In this document: one piece after another, positions 10,490-23,114 of the stretch | Layout: each line of letters begins with the position of its first letter | Position numbering within the stretch: the first letter of the stretch is position 1 | Assembly: GCA_021809435.1 (NCBI GenBank) | Contig: JAKBAD010000001.1 | Location: 620,001 to 684,000 of the forward strand | DNA from: Pseudomonadota bacterium | GTDB taxonomy: Bacteria > Pseudomonadota > Alphaproteobacteria > Acetobacterales > Acetobacteraceae | Length of the DNA stretch: 64,000 nucleotides | Direction of reading: 5' to 3' | Made by a program: the position numbers and the translations under genes | The notes under the pieces: generated by a model | What the model was told of the DNA's origin: nothing | Databases searched by the model: none | The model's input: only the letters and a program-made list of their open reading frames with translations

Positions 10490-11785
10490 TCACATCAATT
10501 TTCTCACCACAGCTTCAAAGCGCGCCCGGGCGCTGGGCGCAAGCCTGTGGGCGCCATCCGCCACCTGCTGCACGCCGCCCGCCCAGACCTGCGCGAGCGC
10601 GCTGGCGCGCTGGGCGAACACCGCCTGGCTAAGGGCGATGTCGGGGGTGGGGGCTTCGGGCAGCACCACGAAGCTGGCGGGCGCGCCGGGGCGCAAGCCC
10701 GATGTGAGCCCCAGCGCCTGGGCGCCGCCCTCGCTCGCCCGTGCCCACAGCGCCGTGGCGGTGGTGGGAAAGCCAGGGGTGGCCATGACGTTGCGTGCCC
10801 GGAGGCTGAAGCGCTGGCTGTATTCGAGCAATTGCAGCTCGGCGAAGGGGTCGATGAGGACGTTGGAGTCGGAGCCGATGCCGAAGGCGCCGGTAAAGGT
10901 GGCGGCGGGAAAAATGCCATCGCCGAGATTGGCCTCGGTAATGGGGCAAAGCCCGGCCACCACGCCGCGCGCCGCCATGGCCGTGAGTTCGGCCGGGGTG
11001 ACATGGGTGGCGTGCACCAGGCACCAGTTTGGCCCGGCCGGGGTGGTGGCGAGCAGGTGCTCGACCGGGCGCTGGCCACACCAGGCAAGGCAGGCTTCGA
11101 CCTCGGCCGTTTGCTCGGCGATGTGGATATGCACCGGGCGCGGGCCGGCGAGGCCGGCTAGATGGGCGAGCTCATCGGGCGTGACGGCGCGCAGCGAATG
11201 GGGGGCGAGGCCGGTGGGCGCGAGCCTGGAGGCGCCTTCGAGGATGGCGTCATAGTGGTCGAGCGAGGAGACGAAGCGGCGCTGGGCGGGGCCGGGCGGC
11301 TGGCCGCCAAACCCGCCATGGGCATAGAACACCGGCAGCAGCAGCAGCCCGATGCCCGCCTGTTGGGCGGCGGCGGCTAAGCGGGCGCTCATTTCGGCGG
11401 GGTTGGCGTAGGCGCTGCCATCGGGCGCGTTGTGGAGGTAATGGAACTCGGCGACATGGGTGAAGCCGCGCTCCAGCATTTCGATGTAGCCGTGCAGGGC
11501 GACGGCCTCGAGATCATCGGGGGTGAGAGCATGGGCGAAGCGATACATCAGGTCGCGCCAGGTCCAGAAACTATCAGCCCCCGGGCCGCGCCGCTCGGTG
11601 AGGCCGGCGAAGGCGCGCTGGAACACATGCGAATGCAAATTGGGCATGCCCGGCAGCGCAATGCCCTGGCCGCCACTTTGGCCAGGTATGACGCCGGTGA
11701 TGAGGCCGTTTTCGAACACCAGGCGAACATGCTCGGCCCAGCCGGTGGGCAGCAATGCGTGACGGAAAATCAAGCTCGATGACAC
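10490..11785 (-). CDS. hutF: Formimidoylglutamate deiminase
   Basis: Amidohydrolase motifs [68 protein letters not shown]. Likely GTG start at 11785 ([16 protein letters not shown]). Confidence 0.92.
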   Translation of the reverse strand: MSSSLIFRHALLPTGWAEHVRLVFENGLITGVIPGQSGGQGIALPGMPNLHSHVFQRAFAGLTERRGPGADSFWTWRDLMYRFAHALTPDDLEAVALHGYIEMLERGFTHVAEFHYLHNAPDGSAYANPAEMSARLAAAAQQAGIGLLLLPVFYAHGGFGGQPPGPAQRRFVSSLDHYDAILEGASRLAPTGLAPHSLRAVTPDELAHLAGLAGPRPVHIHIAEQTAEVEACLAWCGQRPVEHLLATTPAGPNWCLVHATHVTPAELTAMAARGVVAGLCPITEANLGDGIFPAATFTGAFGIGSDSNVLIDPFAELQLLEYSQRFSLRARNVMATPGFPTTATALWARASEGGAQALGLTSGLRPGAPASFVVLPEAPTPDIALSQAVFAQRASALAQVWAGGVQQVADGAHRLAPSARARFEAVVRKLM

Positions 11786-11809
11786 TGGACTTCTCCCGCT
11801 GATCCGGTT

Positions 11810-11825
11810 AGTTGTATATACAACT
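11810..11825. promoter_or_regulatory. Putative HutC operator
   Basis: Perfect 16-bp palindrome AGTTGTATATACAACT between divergent hutF and hutI; matches known HutC-type sites with a TGTATATACA core. Confidence 0.85.
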
Positions 11826-11852
11826 GAAATCGGAAACCGCCAAGGCCAGACC

Positions 11853-13034
11853 ATGCACGCTGACCGGATTTTCACCAATGCCCGCCTTGCCACCATGGAC
11901 CCCACCCTGCCCGGGCTTGGCGTGGTGGCGCGCGGCATGGTGGCGGAGCGGGCCGGGCGGATTGTTTATGCTGGGCCGGAGATGGCGATGGCCGCGCGCG
12001 AGGTGGTGGATTGCCAGCAGCGCTGGGTGACGCCGGGGTTGATCGATTGCCATACGCATCTGGTTTACGCGGGCAACCGGGCCGGGGAGTTTGAGGCGCG
12101 GCTGGAAGGGGCGAGCTACGCCGAGATTGCCGCCAAGGGGGGCGGCATTGCCGCGACCGTGGCGGCCACCCGCGCGGCCAGCGAGAATGAGCTTGACACG
12201 CTGGCGCGGGCGAGGCTGAGCGCGCTGATGGCTGACGGCGTGACCACAATGGAGGTGAAGTCGGGCTATGGGCTGGCGGCGGAGGCGGAATATAAATGCC
12301 TGCGCGTGGCGCGAAGCCTGGGCGATGTTTGCGATGTGGCCGCCACCTTTCTGGGCGCGCACGCGCTGCCGCCGGGCACCCCGCGCGGCGAATATGTGCG
12401 CGCGCTGTGCGAGGAGATGATTCCCCATGTGGCCCGCCACGGCTTGGCCGAGGCGGTGGATGGGTTTTGCGAAGGCGTGGCGTTTTCGCCCGATGAGATC
12501 AGGCGGGTTTTTGAGGCCGCGCGCCTTCATGGCTTGCGCGTGAAGCTGCATGCCGATCAGCTCTCGGATTTGGGTGGCGCGGCCTTGGCGGCGGAATTTG
12601 ACGCGCTCTCGGCCGATCATATTGAGTACACGAATGATGATGGCGTGGCGGCGATGGCGGCCAGCGGCACGGTGGCGGTGCTGCTGCCCGGCGCGTTTTA
12701 TGCGCTGAGGGAAACCAGATTGCCGCCGATTGCCGCGCTGCGCGCGCGGCGGGTGCCGATGGCGGTTTCGACCGACCATAACCCTGGCACATCGCCGCTT
12801 TATTCGCTGACACTGGCCATGAACATGGCCGCCGTGCAGTTTGGCTTGAGCGTGGCCGAGTGCTGGCTGGGGGTGACACGCCACGCCGCCCAGGCATTGG
12901 GGCGGGCGGATGTGGGCGTTTTGCGCGTGGGCGCGAAATGCCATCTGGCGATATGGGACATCGGGGAATTGGCCGAGCCCGTGTACCGGATGGGCGGGCG
13001 GCTTTTACAACAACGAATTTGGAGTGCGACATGA
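11853..13034 (+). CDS. hutI: Imidazolonepropionase
   Basis: [53 protein letters not shown]. Confidence 0.96.
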   Translation: MHADRIFTNARLATMDPTLPGLGVVARGMVAERAGRIVYAGPEMAMAAREVVDCQQRWVTPGLIDCHTHLVYAGNRAGEFEARLEGASYAEIAAKGGGIAATVAATRAASENELDTLARARLSALMADGVTTMEVKSGYGLAAEAEYKCLRVARSLGDVCDVAATFLGAHALPPGTPRGEYVRALCEEMIPHVARHGLAEAVDGFCEGVAFSPDEIRRVFEAARLHGLRVKLHADQLSDLGGAALAAEFDALSADHIEYTNDDGVAAMAASGTVAVLLPGAFYALRETRLPPIAALRARRVPMAVSTDHNPGTSPLYSLTLAMNMAAVQFGLSVAECWLGVTRHAAQALGRADVGVLRVGAKCHLAIWDIGELAEPVYRMGGRLLQQRIWSAT

Positions 13035-14539
13035 TTTTGACCCCTGGGGCGGTGGAGCTGGCCGCGTGGCGCGCGATTTATCGGGGCGCCGAGGTAAGGT
13101 TTGATGAGCGCGCGCTGGCCGATGTGGCGCGCGGCGCGGCCGCCGTGGCGGCGATTGTTGAGAAAGGCGCGCCGGTTTACGGCATCAATACCGGCTTTGG
13201 GAAGCTGGCCTCGGTGCGGATTGCGCAGGAGGATTTGGCGCTGTTGCAGACCAATCTGGTGCTCTCGCACGCGGCTGGGGTGGGCGAGCCGATGCCCCGC
13301 GAGGTGGTGCGGCTGATGATGGCGTTGAAGCTGGCCTCGCTCGGGCAGGGCGCCTCGGGGGTGCGGGTGGAGACGGTGCGGATGCTGGCCGCCATGCTCG
13401 CCCAAGGGCTGGTACCGGTGGTGCCGGCGCAGGGCTCGGTGGGGGCGAGTGGGGATTTGGCGCCGCTGGCGCACATGACCGCCGCCATGCTCGGTGTTGG
13501 CGAGATTTTTGCCGGTGGCGTACGCAAACCCGCCGAAGCCGCGCTGATGGAGGCCGGGCTGGCGCCGCTGGCGCTGGGGCCGAAGGAAGGGCTGGCGCTG
13601 CTCAATGGCACGCAATTCTCGACCGCCTTCGCGCTGGCCGGGTTGTTTGAGGCCGAAGCCAATTTTCGGGCCGCGCTGGTGACCGGCGCGCTCTCGACCG
13701 ATGCGGCGCGCGGCACGGATGCGCCGTTTGACCCGCGCATTCATGAGCTGCGCCGCCAGCAGGGGCAGAAGGAGGTGGCGGCCGCGCTGCGGACGCTGAT
13801 GGCGGGCAGCCCGATCCGCGCCTCGCACCGCGAAAATGATCCACGCGTGCAAGACCCTTATTGCCTGCGCTGCCAGCCGCAGGTGATGGGCGCGGCGCTG
13901 GATGTTTTGCGCCAGGCCGCCGAGACCCTGACCCGCGAGGCCAATGGGGTTTCGGACAATCCGCTGATTTTCGCGGATACCGGCGAAGCGCTCTCGGGCG
14001 GGAATTTTCACGCCGAGCCGGTGGCGTTCGCCGCCGACATGATCGCCATGGCGGTGTGTGAGATTGGCTCGATCGCCGAGCGGCGGATTTCGTTGCTGGT
14101 TGACCCGGTGCTCTCGGGCCTGCCGGCGTTCCTCACGCCCAAGCCCGGCCTGAATTCGGGGTTCATGATTCCGCAGGTGACGGCGGCGGCCTTGGTCTCG
14201 GAGAATAAGGGGCGGGCGTTTCCCGCCAGTGTCGATTCGATTCCGACCTCGGCCAACCAGGAGGATCATGTCTCGATGGCGGGGCATGGGGCGCGGCGGC
14301 TGATGGTGATGAATGATAATCTGCGCGCGGTGCTGGCCATTGAGTATCTGGCCGCTGCGCAAGGGTGCGATTTGCTGCCCCTGCCCTCCTCGGCCCCGCT
14401 GGAGGCGGCCAAGGCCAAGCTGCGCGCGCGGGTGGCCAGGCTCGACGATGACCGGCATTTCGCGCCCGATATAGAGGCGGCGATTGGGCTGCTGAAGGAC
14501 GGGGCGCTCAATGATGCCAGCCTGCCGGGCGTGGCATGA
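13031..14539 (+). CDS. hutH: Histidine ammonia-lyase
   Basis: MIO motif [51 protein letters not shown] overlap with hutI stop fixes the start at 13031. Confidence 0.96.
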   Translation: MILTPGAVELAAWRAIYRGAEVRFDERALADVARGAAAVAAIVEKGAPVYGINTGFGKLASVRIAQEDLALLQTNLVLSHAAGVGEPMPREVVRLMMALKLASLGQGASGVRVETVRMLAAMLAQGLVPVVPAQGSVGASGDLAPLAHMTAAMLGVGEIFAGGVRKPAEAALMEAGLAPLALGPKEGLALLNGTQFSTAFALAGLFEAEANFRAALVTGALSTDAARGTDAPFDPRIHELRRQQGQKEVAAALRTLMAGSPIRASHRENDPRVQDPYCLRCQPQVMGAALDVLRQAAETLTREANGVSDNPLIFADTGEALSGGNFHAEPVAFAADMIAMAVCEIGSIAERRISLLVDPVLSGLPAFLTPKPGLNSGFMIPQVTAAALVSENKGRAFPASVDSIPTSANQEDHVSMAGHGARRLMVMNDNLRAVLAIEYLAAAQGCDLLPLPSSAPLEAAKAKLRARVARLDDDRHFAPDIEAAIGLLKDGALNDASLPGVA

Positions 14540-15316
14540 GCTTTACGCTGCACCAGGGCACAACGCCGCTGATTATCTCCATCCCGCATGCGGGGGTGGA
14601 GATTCCGGCCGCGTTTGCCGGGCTGTTTCGCGCGGACTGGCTGGCGCGGCGGGATGCGGATTGGCATATTCCCGCGCTCTATGGCTTTGCGCGCGAGCTG
14701 GGGGCGAGCGTGATCAGCGCCCGGGTGAGCCGCAGCGTCATCGATTTGAACCGCGATCCCGAGGGCGGCTCGCTCTATCCCGGCCAGGCGACCACGGGGC
14801 TTTGCCCGGTGGAGACATTTGACGGCGAGCCGCTTTATGACGGCGCGGGGCCGGATGCGGCGGAAACCGCGCGCCGGGTGGCGGAGTATTTCTGGCCTTA
14901 CCACCAGGCGCTCAGCGCCGAGATCGCGCGGGTGAAGGCGGCGCACGGATTTGCGGTGCTCTATGACGCGCATTCGATCCGCAGCCGGATTCCGCGCTTG
15001 TTTGCGGGCGAGTTGCCGCACTTCAATATCGGCACGCATGACGGGCGCGCCTGCCCGCCCGCGATGACCGCGAAGGTGGCGGAGATTTGCGCGGCCAGCG
15101 GGTTTTCGTTTGTGGTGAACGGGCGGTTCAAGGGCGGGTGGATCACGCGCCATTACGGGCAGCCCGAGGCGCGCGTTTATGCGCTGCAAATGGAGCTGGC
15201 CATGCGCGGCTATATGGACGAGCCCGAGATACCCACCCCCCTGAACTGGCCGGGAGCGATGAAAAACCCCGCGCCCGTGGCCGCGACACTGAAACAAATT
15301 CTGGAAGGATTACGTC

Positions 15317-15333
<17 letters not shown>
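14536..15333 (+). CDS. hutG: N-formylglutamate deformylase
   Basis: [53 protein letters not shown]. Confidence 0.93.
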
Positions 15334-16978
<1,645 letters not shown>

Positions 16979-17001
16979 AGATTAAAAATTTTTGGGAGGG
17001 T

Positions 17002-17065
17002 TTGGGGGCGCTTTTTATAAAAAGCGCCCCCAAGATTCCGCCCCTTTTTTGAAAAAAAGGGGCGG
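17002..17065. terminator. Two stacked hairpins between convergent hutU and dmpG
   Basis: GGGGGCGCTTTTTATAAAAAGCGCCCCC (17004-17031) and CCGCCCCTTTTTTGAAAAAAAGGGGCGG (17038-17065). Confidence 0.75.
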
Positions 17066-17086
17066 CCCCAAAAAACTTTTGATATC

Positions 17087-17112
17087 TGGATCGTGATGAT
17101 CATCACGATCCA
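17087..17112. repeat. 26-bp perfect palindrome
   Basis: TGGATCGTGATGATCATCACGATCCA, 17 nt from the dmpG stop. Confidence 0.8.
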
Positions 17113-17129
17113 ACCCAACCGATCAGGCT

Positions 17130-18182
17130 CTAAGCGGCGTGGGAAACCTTGATGCCGCGTTCCTTGGCCATGGTCAGCGCGGTGTCTTCGATCATGTCTT
17201 CCTGGCCGCCGATCATTTTCTTGCGACCAAGCTCGACCAGAATATCGCGCGCGGGCACGCCGTAGCGGGCCTCGGCGCGTTTGGCGTGCAGCAGGAAGGT
17301 GGAATAGACGCCGGCATAGCCAAGGGTCAGCGCCTCGCGGTTGATGCGTACCATGTGGTCCATCATCGGCAGGATGATCTCCTCGGCGATGTCCATCAGC
17401 GGGAACAGCGCGCAGCCGGTCTCGATGCCCAAACGTTCACACACCGCCACGAACACTTCGAGCGGCGTGTTGCCCGCGCCCGCGCCGAGGCCGGCGACCG
17501 AGGCATCGATGCGCGAGGCGCCGGCCGCAATGGCGGTGAGCGAATTGGCGATGCCCATGCCCATATTGTGGTGGCCATGAAAGCCGATTTCGGTTTCGGG
17601 CTTTAACACCGCGCGCAGGGCCGAGACGCGGGCGTGCACGTCATCGGGGAGCATGTAGCCGGCTGAATCGGTCACGAAAATGGTTTGCGCGCCGTAGGAT
17701 TCCATGAGTCTGGCTTGCGCGGCCAGGCCTTCGGGGCTGTTGAGATGCGCCATCATCAGGAAGCCCGACGTATCCATGCCGAGCTTGCGGCCATAGGCGA
17801 TGTGCTGCTGGGCGGTGTCGGCCTCGGTGCAATGGGTGGCGACATGGACGCTGCGCGCGCCGCATTCATGAGCCGATTGCAGCTCTTTCATGGTGCCGAG
17901 GCCGGGGATGAGCAGCACCGAGATTTTGGTGTGTGTCACCGCCTCGGCAACCGCGCTGATATAGGCCTCGTTGGTGTGGGGGGCGAAGCCGTGCTGGATG
18001 GAATTGCCGCCAAGCCCGGCGCCGTGAGTGACCTGGATCATCGGCACGCCGGCATGATCGAGCGCGGTGGCGACCTTGACCATTTGCGCCAGCGAAATCT
18101 GCTCGCGCTTGGCATGCATGCCGTCGCGCAGGCACATATCATGCACCAGAATCTTGCGGCCCTTGAGGGATTCGAAGCTCAT
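17130..18182 (-). CDS. dmpG: 4-hydroxy-2-oxovalerate aldolase
   Basis: [57 protein letters not shown]. Confidence 0.93.
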   Translation of the reverse strand: MSFESLKGRKILVHDMCLRDGMHAKREQISLAQMVKVATALDHAGVPMIQVTHGAGLGGNSIQHGFAPHTNEAYISAVAEAVTHTKISVLLIPGLGTMKELQSAHECGARSVHVATHCTEADTAQQHIAYGRKLGMDTSGFLMMAHLNSPEGLAAQARLMESYGAQTIFVTDSAGYMLPDDVHARVSALRAVLKPETEIGFHGHHNMGMGIANSLTAIAAGASRIDASVAGLGAGAGNTPLEVFVAVCERLGIETGCALFPLMDIAEEIILPMMDHMVRINREALTLGYAGVYSTFLLHAKRAEARYGVPARDILVELGRKKMIGGQEDMIEDTALTMAKERGIKVSHAA

Positions 18183-19099
18183 GCCAGGCTCTCCTGCGGC
18201 TGGGGGAGTTTGAGGGTGCCGTTGAGGAGTTCCTCGGCGAACATCTCGGCGGTGCGGGTGGCGGCGGCGGTCATGATGTCGAGATTGCCGGCGTAAGTCG
18301 GCAGGTAATCGCCCAGCCCCGCCACTTCGAGGAAGATGGCGACGCGGTTGCCATCGAACACCGGGCCGTTGACCAGCTTGTAGCCGGGCACGTATTTTTG
18401 CACGTCGCTGATCATGGCCAGAACGGACTCGGTGATTTTGGCTTCGTCGGGTGCGTCATCGGTGAGGCAATAGACGGTGTTGCGCATGATCATCGGCGGC
18501 TCGGCCGGGTTGATGACCGCCAGCGCCTTGCCACGCCGGGCGCCGCCCACGCGGACCAGGGCATCGGAGGTGGTGTAGGTGAATTCATCGAGGTTGGCGC
18601 GGGTGCCGGGGCCGATGGATTTGGAGGCCAGCGTCGCCACGATCTCGGCGTAATCGACGCTTTGCACGCGCGAGACGGCGGCGACCATGGGGATGGTGGC
18701 CTGGCCGGCGCAGGAGATCATGTTGACGTTCATTTCAAGCTTGGCGGTGTGCTGCTTGAGATTGACCGGCGGCACGCAGAGCGGGCCAATGGCGGCGGGG
18801 GTGAGGTCGATCATCATCACGCCGAGCGCGGTGAGCTTGGCGGAATTCTCGGGGTGGACATAGGCGCTGGTGGCATCGAAGGCGATTTGGATGTGATCGG
18901 CCAGCACGTGGGGGAGCAGGCCATCGACCCCTTCGGCGGTGGTTTTGAGGCCCATGGCCGCCGCGCGCTTGAGGCCTTCGGACGCCGGGTCGATGCCGAC
19001 CATCCATACGGGCTCAAGATATTCGCTGCGACGCAGCTTATAGATCAGATCGGTGCCGATATTGCCCGAGCCGATCAAGGCACATTTGATTTTGGTCAT
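18179..19099 (-). CDS. dmpF: Acetaldehyde dehydrogenase (acylating)
   Basis: [51 protein letters not shown]; start at MTKIK (19099). Confidence 0.93.
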   Translation of the reverse strand: MTKIKCALIGSGNIGTDLIYKLRRSEYLEPVWMVGIDPASEGLKRAAAMGLKTTAEGVDGLLPHVLADHIQIAFDATSAYVHPENSAKLTALGVMMIDLTPAAIGPLCVPPVNLKQHTAKLEMNVNMISCAGQATIPMVAAVSRVQSVDYAEIVATLASKSIGPGTRANLDEFTYTTSDALVRVGGARRGKALAVINPAEPPMIMRNTVYCLTDDAPDEAKITESVLAMISDVQKYVPGYKLVNGPVFDGNRVAIFLEVAGLGDYLPTYAGNLDIMTAAATRTAEMFAEELLNGTLKLPQPQESLA

Positions 19100-19182
19100 G
19101 TCCTCCCGCCTTGCAGATTTTGCTGGGCGCAAGAGTTAAAGATGAGGGGCCATGCCGTCCAATACCGTTTTTCCGGCCTCTC

Positions 19183-19198
19183 CATACCGATCAGGCAT
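19183..19198. promoter_or_regulatory. Putative second LysR-type box upstream of dmpF
   Basis: CATACC-GATCA-GGCAT, T-N11-A, related to the box at 20149-20167. Confidence 0.45.
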
Positions 19199-20102
19199 CA
19201 CCCTCGACACCGTTCTCGGCGCGGAATTCCTCGATCACGCGCAGGAATTCGGACAGGATGGGGGATGGGTCGTCTTGGCAATAGAGGCAGGAGACATCGA
19301 GCATGGTGGGGGGAGATTCCTTCATGGGCCGGTAGACCATGCCCGAGGCTTTGAAATGGGTGGCGGATTGGGGGATGATGCACACCCCAAACCCCGAGGC
19401 GACCAGGGCGACCCCGGTGACAGCATCGCCCACCTCTTGCACCACTTGCGGGATGAAGCCGTATTCGCGGCATTTATGGGCGACGAAATCGGAGAAATTG
19501 GGGTGGCCGCGGCTGGGGAACAGCACCAGGGGCTGGTCCGCGAGGTCTGAGAAGGAAATGACCTCGCGGGTGGCCAGCGGGTTGGAGCTGTGCAGCCCGA
19601 CCATCAGGCGCTCCCACATCACCACGCGGGATTTGATGTCGGGGTTTTTGGGGATCAGGCGGTTGAAGCCAATGTCGATGCGGCGCTGGCGGAGCGCTTC
19701 GAGCTGCTCATCCTTGGTCATGGTGTGGAGGGCGATTTCGACATCGGGGAATTCGTTGCGGAATTTGCGCAGCACGCGGGGCACCACATCGAACACGCCA
19801 GTGCCGAAAATGCCGATATCGAGCCGGCCGAGCTGGCCCTTGGCCGCACGCCGGGTGCGCTCGACCGCGAGGCCGGCCAGGGTGAGGATGGATTGCGCGT
19901 CTTTATAAAGCGCCTCGCCGGCGGCGGTGAGCTCGACGCCCTTGACCGAGCGGATGAACAAGGGCGCGCCGATGTATTCCTCGAGTTGCTGGATTTGGCG
20001 GGTGAGCGGGGGCTGGGAGATGTTGAGGCTGAGCGCCGCGCGGCCGATATTGCCCTCACGCGCAACGGCGGCGAAATATTTGAGATGGCGCAGTTCGAGC
20101 AT
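19191..20102 (-). CDS. LysR-family transcriptional regulator of the meta-cleavage locus
   Basis: MLELRHLKYFAAVAREGNIGRAALSLNISQPPLTRQIQQLEEYIGAPLF HTH. Confidence 0.92.
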   Translation of the reverse strand: MLELRHLKYFAAVAREGNIGRAALSLNISQPPLTRQIQQLEEYIGAPLFIRSVKGVELTAAGEALYKDAQSILTLAGLAVERTRRAAKGQLGRLDIGIFGTGVFDVVPRVLRKFRNEFPDVEIALHTMTKDEQLEALRQRRIDIGFNRLIPKNPDIKSRVVMWERLMVGLHSSNPLATREVISFSDLADQPLVLFPSRGHPNFSDFVAHKCREYGFIPQVVQEVGDAVTGVALVASGFGVCIIPQSATHFKASGMVYRPMKESPPTMLDVSCLYCQDDPSPILSEFLRVIEEFRAENGVEGDA

Positions 20103-20148
20103 CGGGGCCTTCCGGTTTATTGCGGCGCAGCATGAAGCTGGGGCTTAT

Positions 20149-20167
20149 TCATACCAGTTAGGTATGA
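20149..20167. promoter_or_regulatory. Putative LysR operator (T-N11-A dyad)
   Basis: TCATACC-AGTTA-GGTATGA perfect 7-bp arms in the divergent LysR/ferredoxin intergenic region. Confidence 0.65.
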
Positions 20168-20243
20168 CTTGACGCATAAAAAAGTATTTTTGGGAATTGC
20201 GCAAATGCCGCAGCATGCTCGGAGAACCAAAACGGGCGGGAAC

Positions 20244-20573
20244 ATGGGCGTTCAGGCGGAGCCGCGCACGGCGGTGATGGTGCGGATTACGGACACGGGC
20301 GAGAGCTATAAATGCCACACGGATGAGAGCCTGCTCACCGGCATGCACCGGATGGGCAAGCGCGGCATTCCCGTTGGCTGCCGGGGCGGCGGGTGCTCGG
20401 TGTGCAAGGTGCAGGTGGTGGCCGGGGCATATTCGCAAATCCGCGCCATGAGCCGGGAATATGTGTCCGAGGAGGATCTTGCCCATGGGCGCGTGCTGGC
20501 CTGCTGCGTGGCGCCCAGGGGGGAAATTGAGCTGGCGGTGATCGGCAAGCTCAACAAGGCGGTTACCAGGTAA
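20244..20573 (+). CDS. XylT/DmpQ-type [2Fe-2S] ferredoxin
   Basis: GCRGGGCSVCKVQV plus VLACCVAP; directly upstream of catechol 2,3-dioxygenase, as in xyl/dmp operons. Confidence 0.85.
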   Translation: MGVQAEPRTAVMVRITDTGESYKCHTDESLLTGMHRMGKRGIPVGCRGGGCSVCKVQVVAGAYSQIRAMSREYVSEEDLAHGRVLACCVAPRGEIELAVIGKLNKAVTR

Positions 20574-20619
20574 GGCGCCAGGGTGGCGCTGAAATTTTAA
20601 ACCAAGGGAGAAACGGAAA

Positions 20620-21549
20620 ATGGCTGTTACTGGTGTGTTGCGTCCGGGTCATGCGCAAATTCGCGTGTTGAACCTGGAAGAGGATGTGAAATTCTACCGC
20701 GATGTGTTTGGGCTGGTGGAGCAGGGCCGCGATGCGCAGGGCCGTGTGTATTTCAAGGCGTGGGACGAGCGCGACCATAACAGCGTGATTTTGCGCCAGG
20801 CCGATACGGCGGGCATCGATTTCTTTGGCTTCAAGGTTGATAGCGTGGCGACGCTGAACAAGCTCGAGGGCGACTTGAACGCTTATGGCGTGAAGACCGA
20901 GCGCGTGCCTGCGGGCGAGATGCTGGCGACCGGCGAGCGCGTGCGCTTTGAGGTGCCGACCGGCCATGTGATCGAGCTGTATGCCGAGAAGAAAGATGTG
21001 GGCAATGGGCTCGGCTACTCGAACCCCGCGCCGTGGAACAAGCAGTCGGAGACCGGCTTCGCGCCCACCCGCATGGACCATGCGCTGCTGGGCGGCGGCG
21101 ATTTGGACGGCGCGCGCGATATTTTCATCAATGTTTTGGGTTTCTACCTGACCGAGGAAGTAGTGGCCGAGGACGGCAAGACCCAGATTGCCGTGTGGCT
21201 GAGCTGCTCGAACAAGACCCATGATATCGCCTTCGTGCGCTGCCCGGAGAACGGCAAGCTGCACCATGTGTCTTACTGGATTGAGACCTGGGAGAAGGTG
21301 CTGCGCGCGGCGGATCTGATGTCGATGAACGATGTGCCGGTGGATATTGGCCCGACGCGCCATGGCATTACCCGTGGCGCCACCATTTATGCCTTCGACC
21401 GCTCGGGCAACCGGTTTGAGACCTTCTCGGGCGGCTATATCTCTTACCCCGACATGCATGTGCTGACCTGGCCGATTCAGCATCTGCCCGAAGGGTTGGA
21501 TTATGCCCAGCGCAAGCTGCACGAGACCTTCCTGACCGTGTTCAGCTAA
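20620..21549 (+). CDS. xylE: Catechol 2,3-dioxygenase (extradiol)
   Basis: MAVTGVLRPGHAQIRVLNLEEDVKFYRDVFGL, TRMDHALLGGGDL, KLHHVSYWIETWE, GNRFETFSGGYISYPD. Confidence 0.96.
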   Translation: MAVTGVLRPGHAQIRVLNLEEDVKFYRDVFGLVEQGRDAQGRVYFKAWDERDHNSVILRQADTAGIDFFGFKVDSVATLNKLEGDLNAYGVKTERVPAGEMLATGERVRFEVPTGHVIELYAEKKDVGNGLGYSNPAPWNKQSETGFAPTRMDHALLGGGDLDGARDIFINVLGFYLTEEVVAEDGKTQIAVWLSCSNKTHDIAFVRCPENGKLHHVSYWIETWEKVLRAADLMSMNDVPVDIGPTRHGITRGATIYAFDRSGNRFETFSGGYISYPDMHVLTWPIQHLPEGLDYAQRKLHETFLTVFS

Positions 21550-21656
21550 AACGGCGCCTGGGCCCGCGGCGGCCTGGGCATGAATTGACGACCGACCAAG
21601 GCATCCGGTGGCGCGCCGGATGCCCCTCTCCCCCCCCAAAAACCGGATCGCACGAC

Positions 21657-23114
21657 GTGACCCATATCCAGAATTTCATCAACGGCGCGTTTTGCGACGG
21701 CGCCGAAGGCAAGAGCTTTGAGAAACGCTCACCGCTGACCAATGCGGTGATCGCGACCGTGGCGGAAGCCGCGAAGGCGGATGTGGACGCGGCCGTGACC
21801 TCTGGCCGCCGGGCGCTGAAGGGCGGCTGGGGCAAGATGGAGCTGGCGGCGCGCGTGGCGCTGCTGAACAAGGTGGCCGATGAGATGGACCGGCGGGCGG
21901 AGGAGTTTATGGCCGCCGAGATCGCCGATACCGGTATGCCGGCCGGTGTGGCCAGGCATATGTGCGCGCGCGGCGCCGCCAATTTCCGCATCTTCGCCGA
22001 TGTGGTGAAGAATGTGCCGACCGAGTTTTTTGAGATGAGCACCCCCGATGGCCGGGGCGCTCTGAATTATGCCATCCGCCGCCCTGTGGGCGTGGTGGGG
22101 GTGGTGTGCCCGTGGAACGCGCCGCTGCTGCTGATGACCTGGAAGGTTGGCCCGGCGCTGGCCTGCGGCAATGTGGTGGTGGTGAAGCCCTCGGAAGAGA
22201 CGCCCCAGACCGCCGCCTTGCTGGGTGAGGTGATGAAGGCCGTGGGCGTGCCCGATGGCGTTTATAACGTGGTGCATGGGTTTGGGCCGGGCTCGACGGG
22301 GGAGTTTTTGACCACGCATCCGGGCGTGAACGCCATTACCTTTACCGGCGAGACGCGCACGGGCGCGGCCATTATGAAGGCCGCCGCCGATGGGGCGCGG
22401 CCTGTGTCGCTGGAAATGGGCGGCAAGAATCCGGGCATTATTTTCGCGGATGCGGATTTGGATGCCGCCATCGAGGGCACGCTGCGCTCATGCTTCATGA
22501 ATACCGGGCAGGTATGTTTGGGCACCGAGCGGGTGTTTGTGGAGCGGCCGCTTTTTGAGACCTTTGTGGCCGCGCTGAAAACAGCCGCCGAGGCGATGAA
22601 GCTGGGTGAGCCTTATGCCCCCGGTGTGACCATGGGGCCGCTGATTTCGCAGGAACACCGGCGCAAAGTGCTCTCTTATTACGCCAAGGCGGTGGAAGAG
22701 GGCGCAAAGGTGGTGACGGGCGGCGGCGTGCCGGACATGCCAGAAGCCTATAAGGGCGGCGCCTGGGTGCAGCCGACCGTGTGGACCGGGCTGCCCGATG
22801 AGGCGGCGGTGTGCCGGGAAGAGATTTTTGGGCCTTGCTGCCATGTCTCGCCGTTCGATAGCGAGGACGAGGTGATCGAGCGGGCGAATGCGGTGCAATA
22901 TGGGCTATCGGCCGCGGTGTGGACCCGCGACCTCGCCCGCGCGCACCGCGTGGCCGCGGAAATTGAGGCCGGTGTGGTGTGGGTGAATAGCTGGTTTCTG
23001 CGCGATCTGCGCACGCCGTTTGGGGGCGCCAAGCAATCGGGCATTGGCCGCGAGGGCGGGGTGCATTCGCTGGAATTCTATACGGAGCTGAAAAATGTCT
23101 GCATCAAGCTCTGA
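21657..23114 (+). CDS. dmpC: 2-hydroxymuconic semialdehyde dehydrogenase
   Basis: ALDH motifs LEMGGKNPGIIFADADLD, FMNTGQVCLGTERVFV; likely GTG start (VTHIQNFINGAF). Confidence 0.92.
   Translation: MTHIQNFINGAFCDGAEGKSFEKRSPLTNAVIATVAEAAKADVDAAVTSGRRALKGGWGKMELAARVALLNKVADEMDRRAEEFMAAEIADTGMPAGVARHMCARGAANFRIFADVVKNVPTEFFEMSTPDGRGALNYAIRRPVGVVGVVCPWNAPLLLMTWKVGPALACGNVVVVKPSEETPQTAALLGEVMKAVGVPDGVYNVVHGFGPGSTGEFLTTHPGVNAITFTGETRTGAAIMKAAADGARPVSLEMGGKNPGIIFADADLDAAIEGTLRSCFMNTGQVCLGTERVFVERPLFETFVAALKTAAEAMKLGEPYAPGVTMGPLISQEHRRKVLSYYAKAVEEGAKVVTGGGVPDMPEAYKGGAWVQPTVWTGLPDEAAVCREEIFGPCCHVSPFDSEDEVIERANAVQYGLSAAVWTRDLARAHRVAAEIEAGVVWVNSWFLRDLRTPFGGAKQSGIGREGGVHSLEFYTELKNVCIKL

Noticed and set aside
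12800-14458. 552-aa minus-strand ORF antisense to hutH
   Set aside because: Antisense shadow with Arg/His/Gly-rich composition; hutH motifs are clear.
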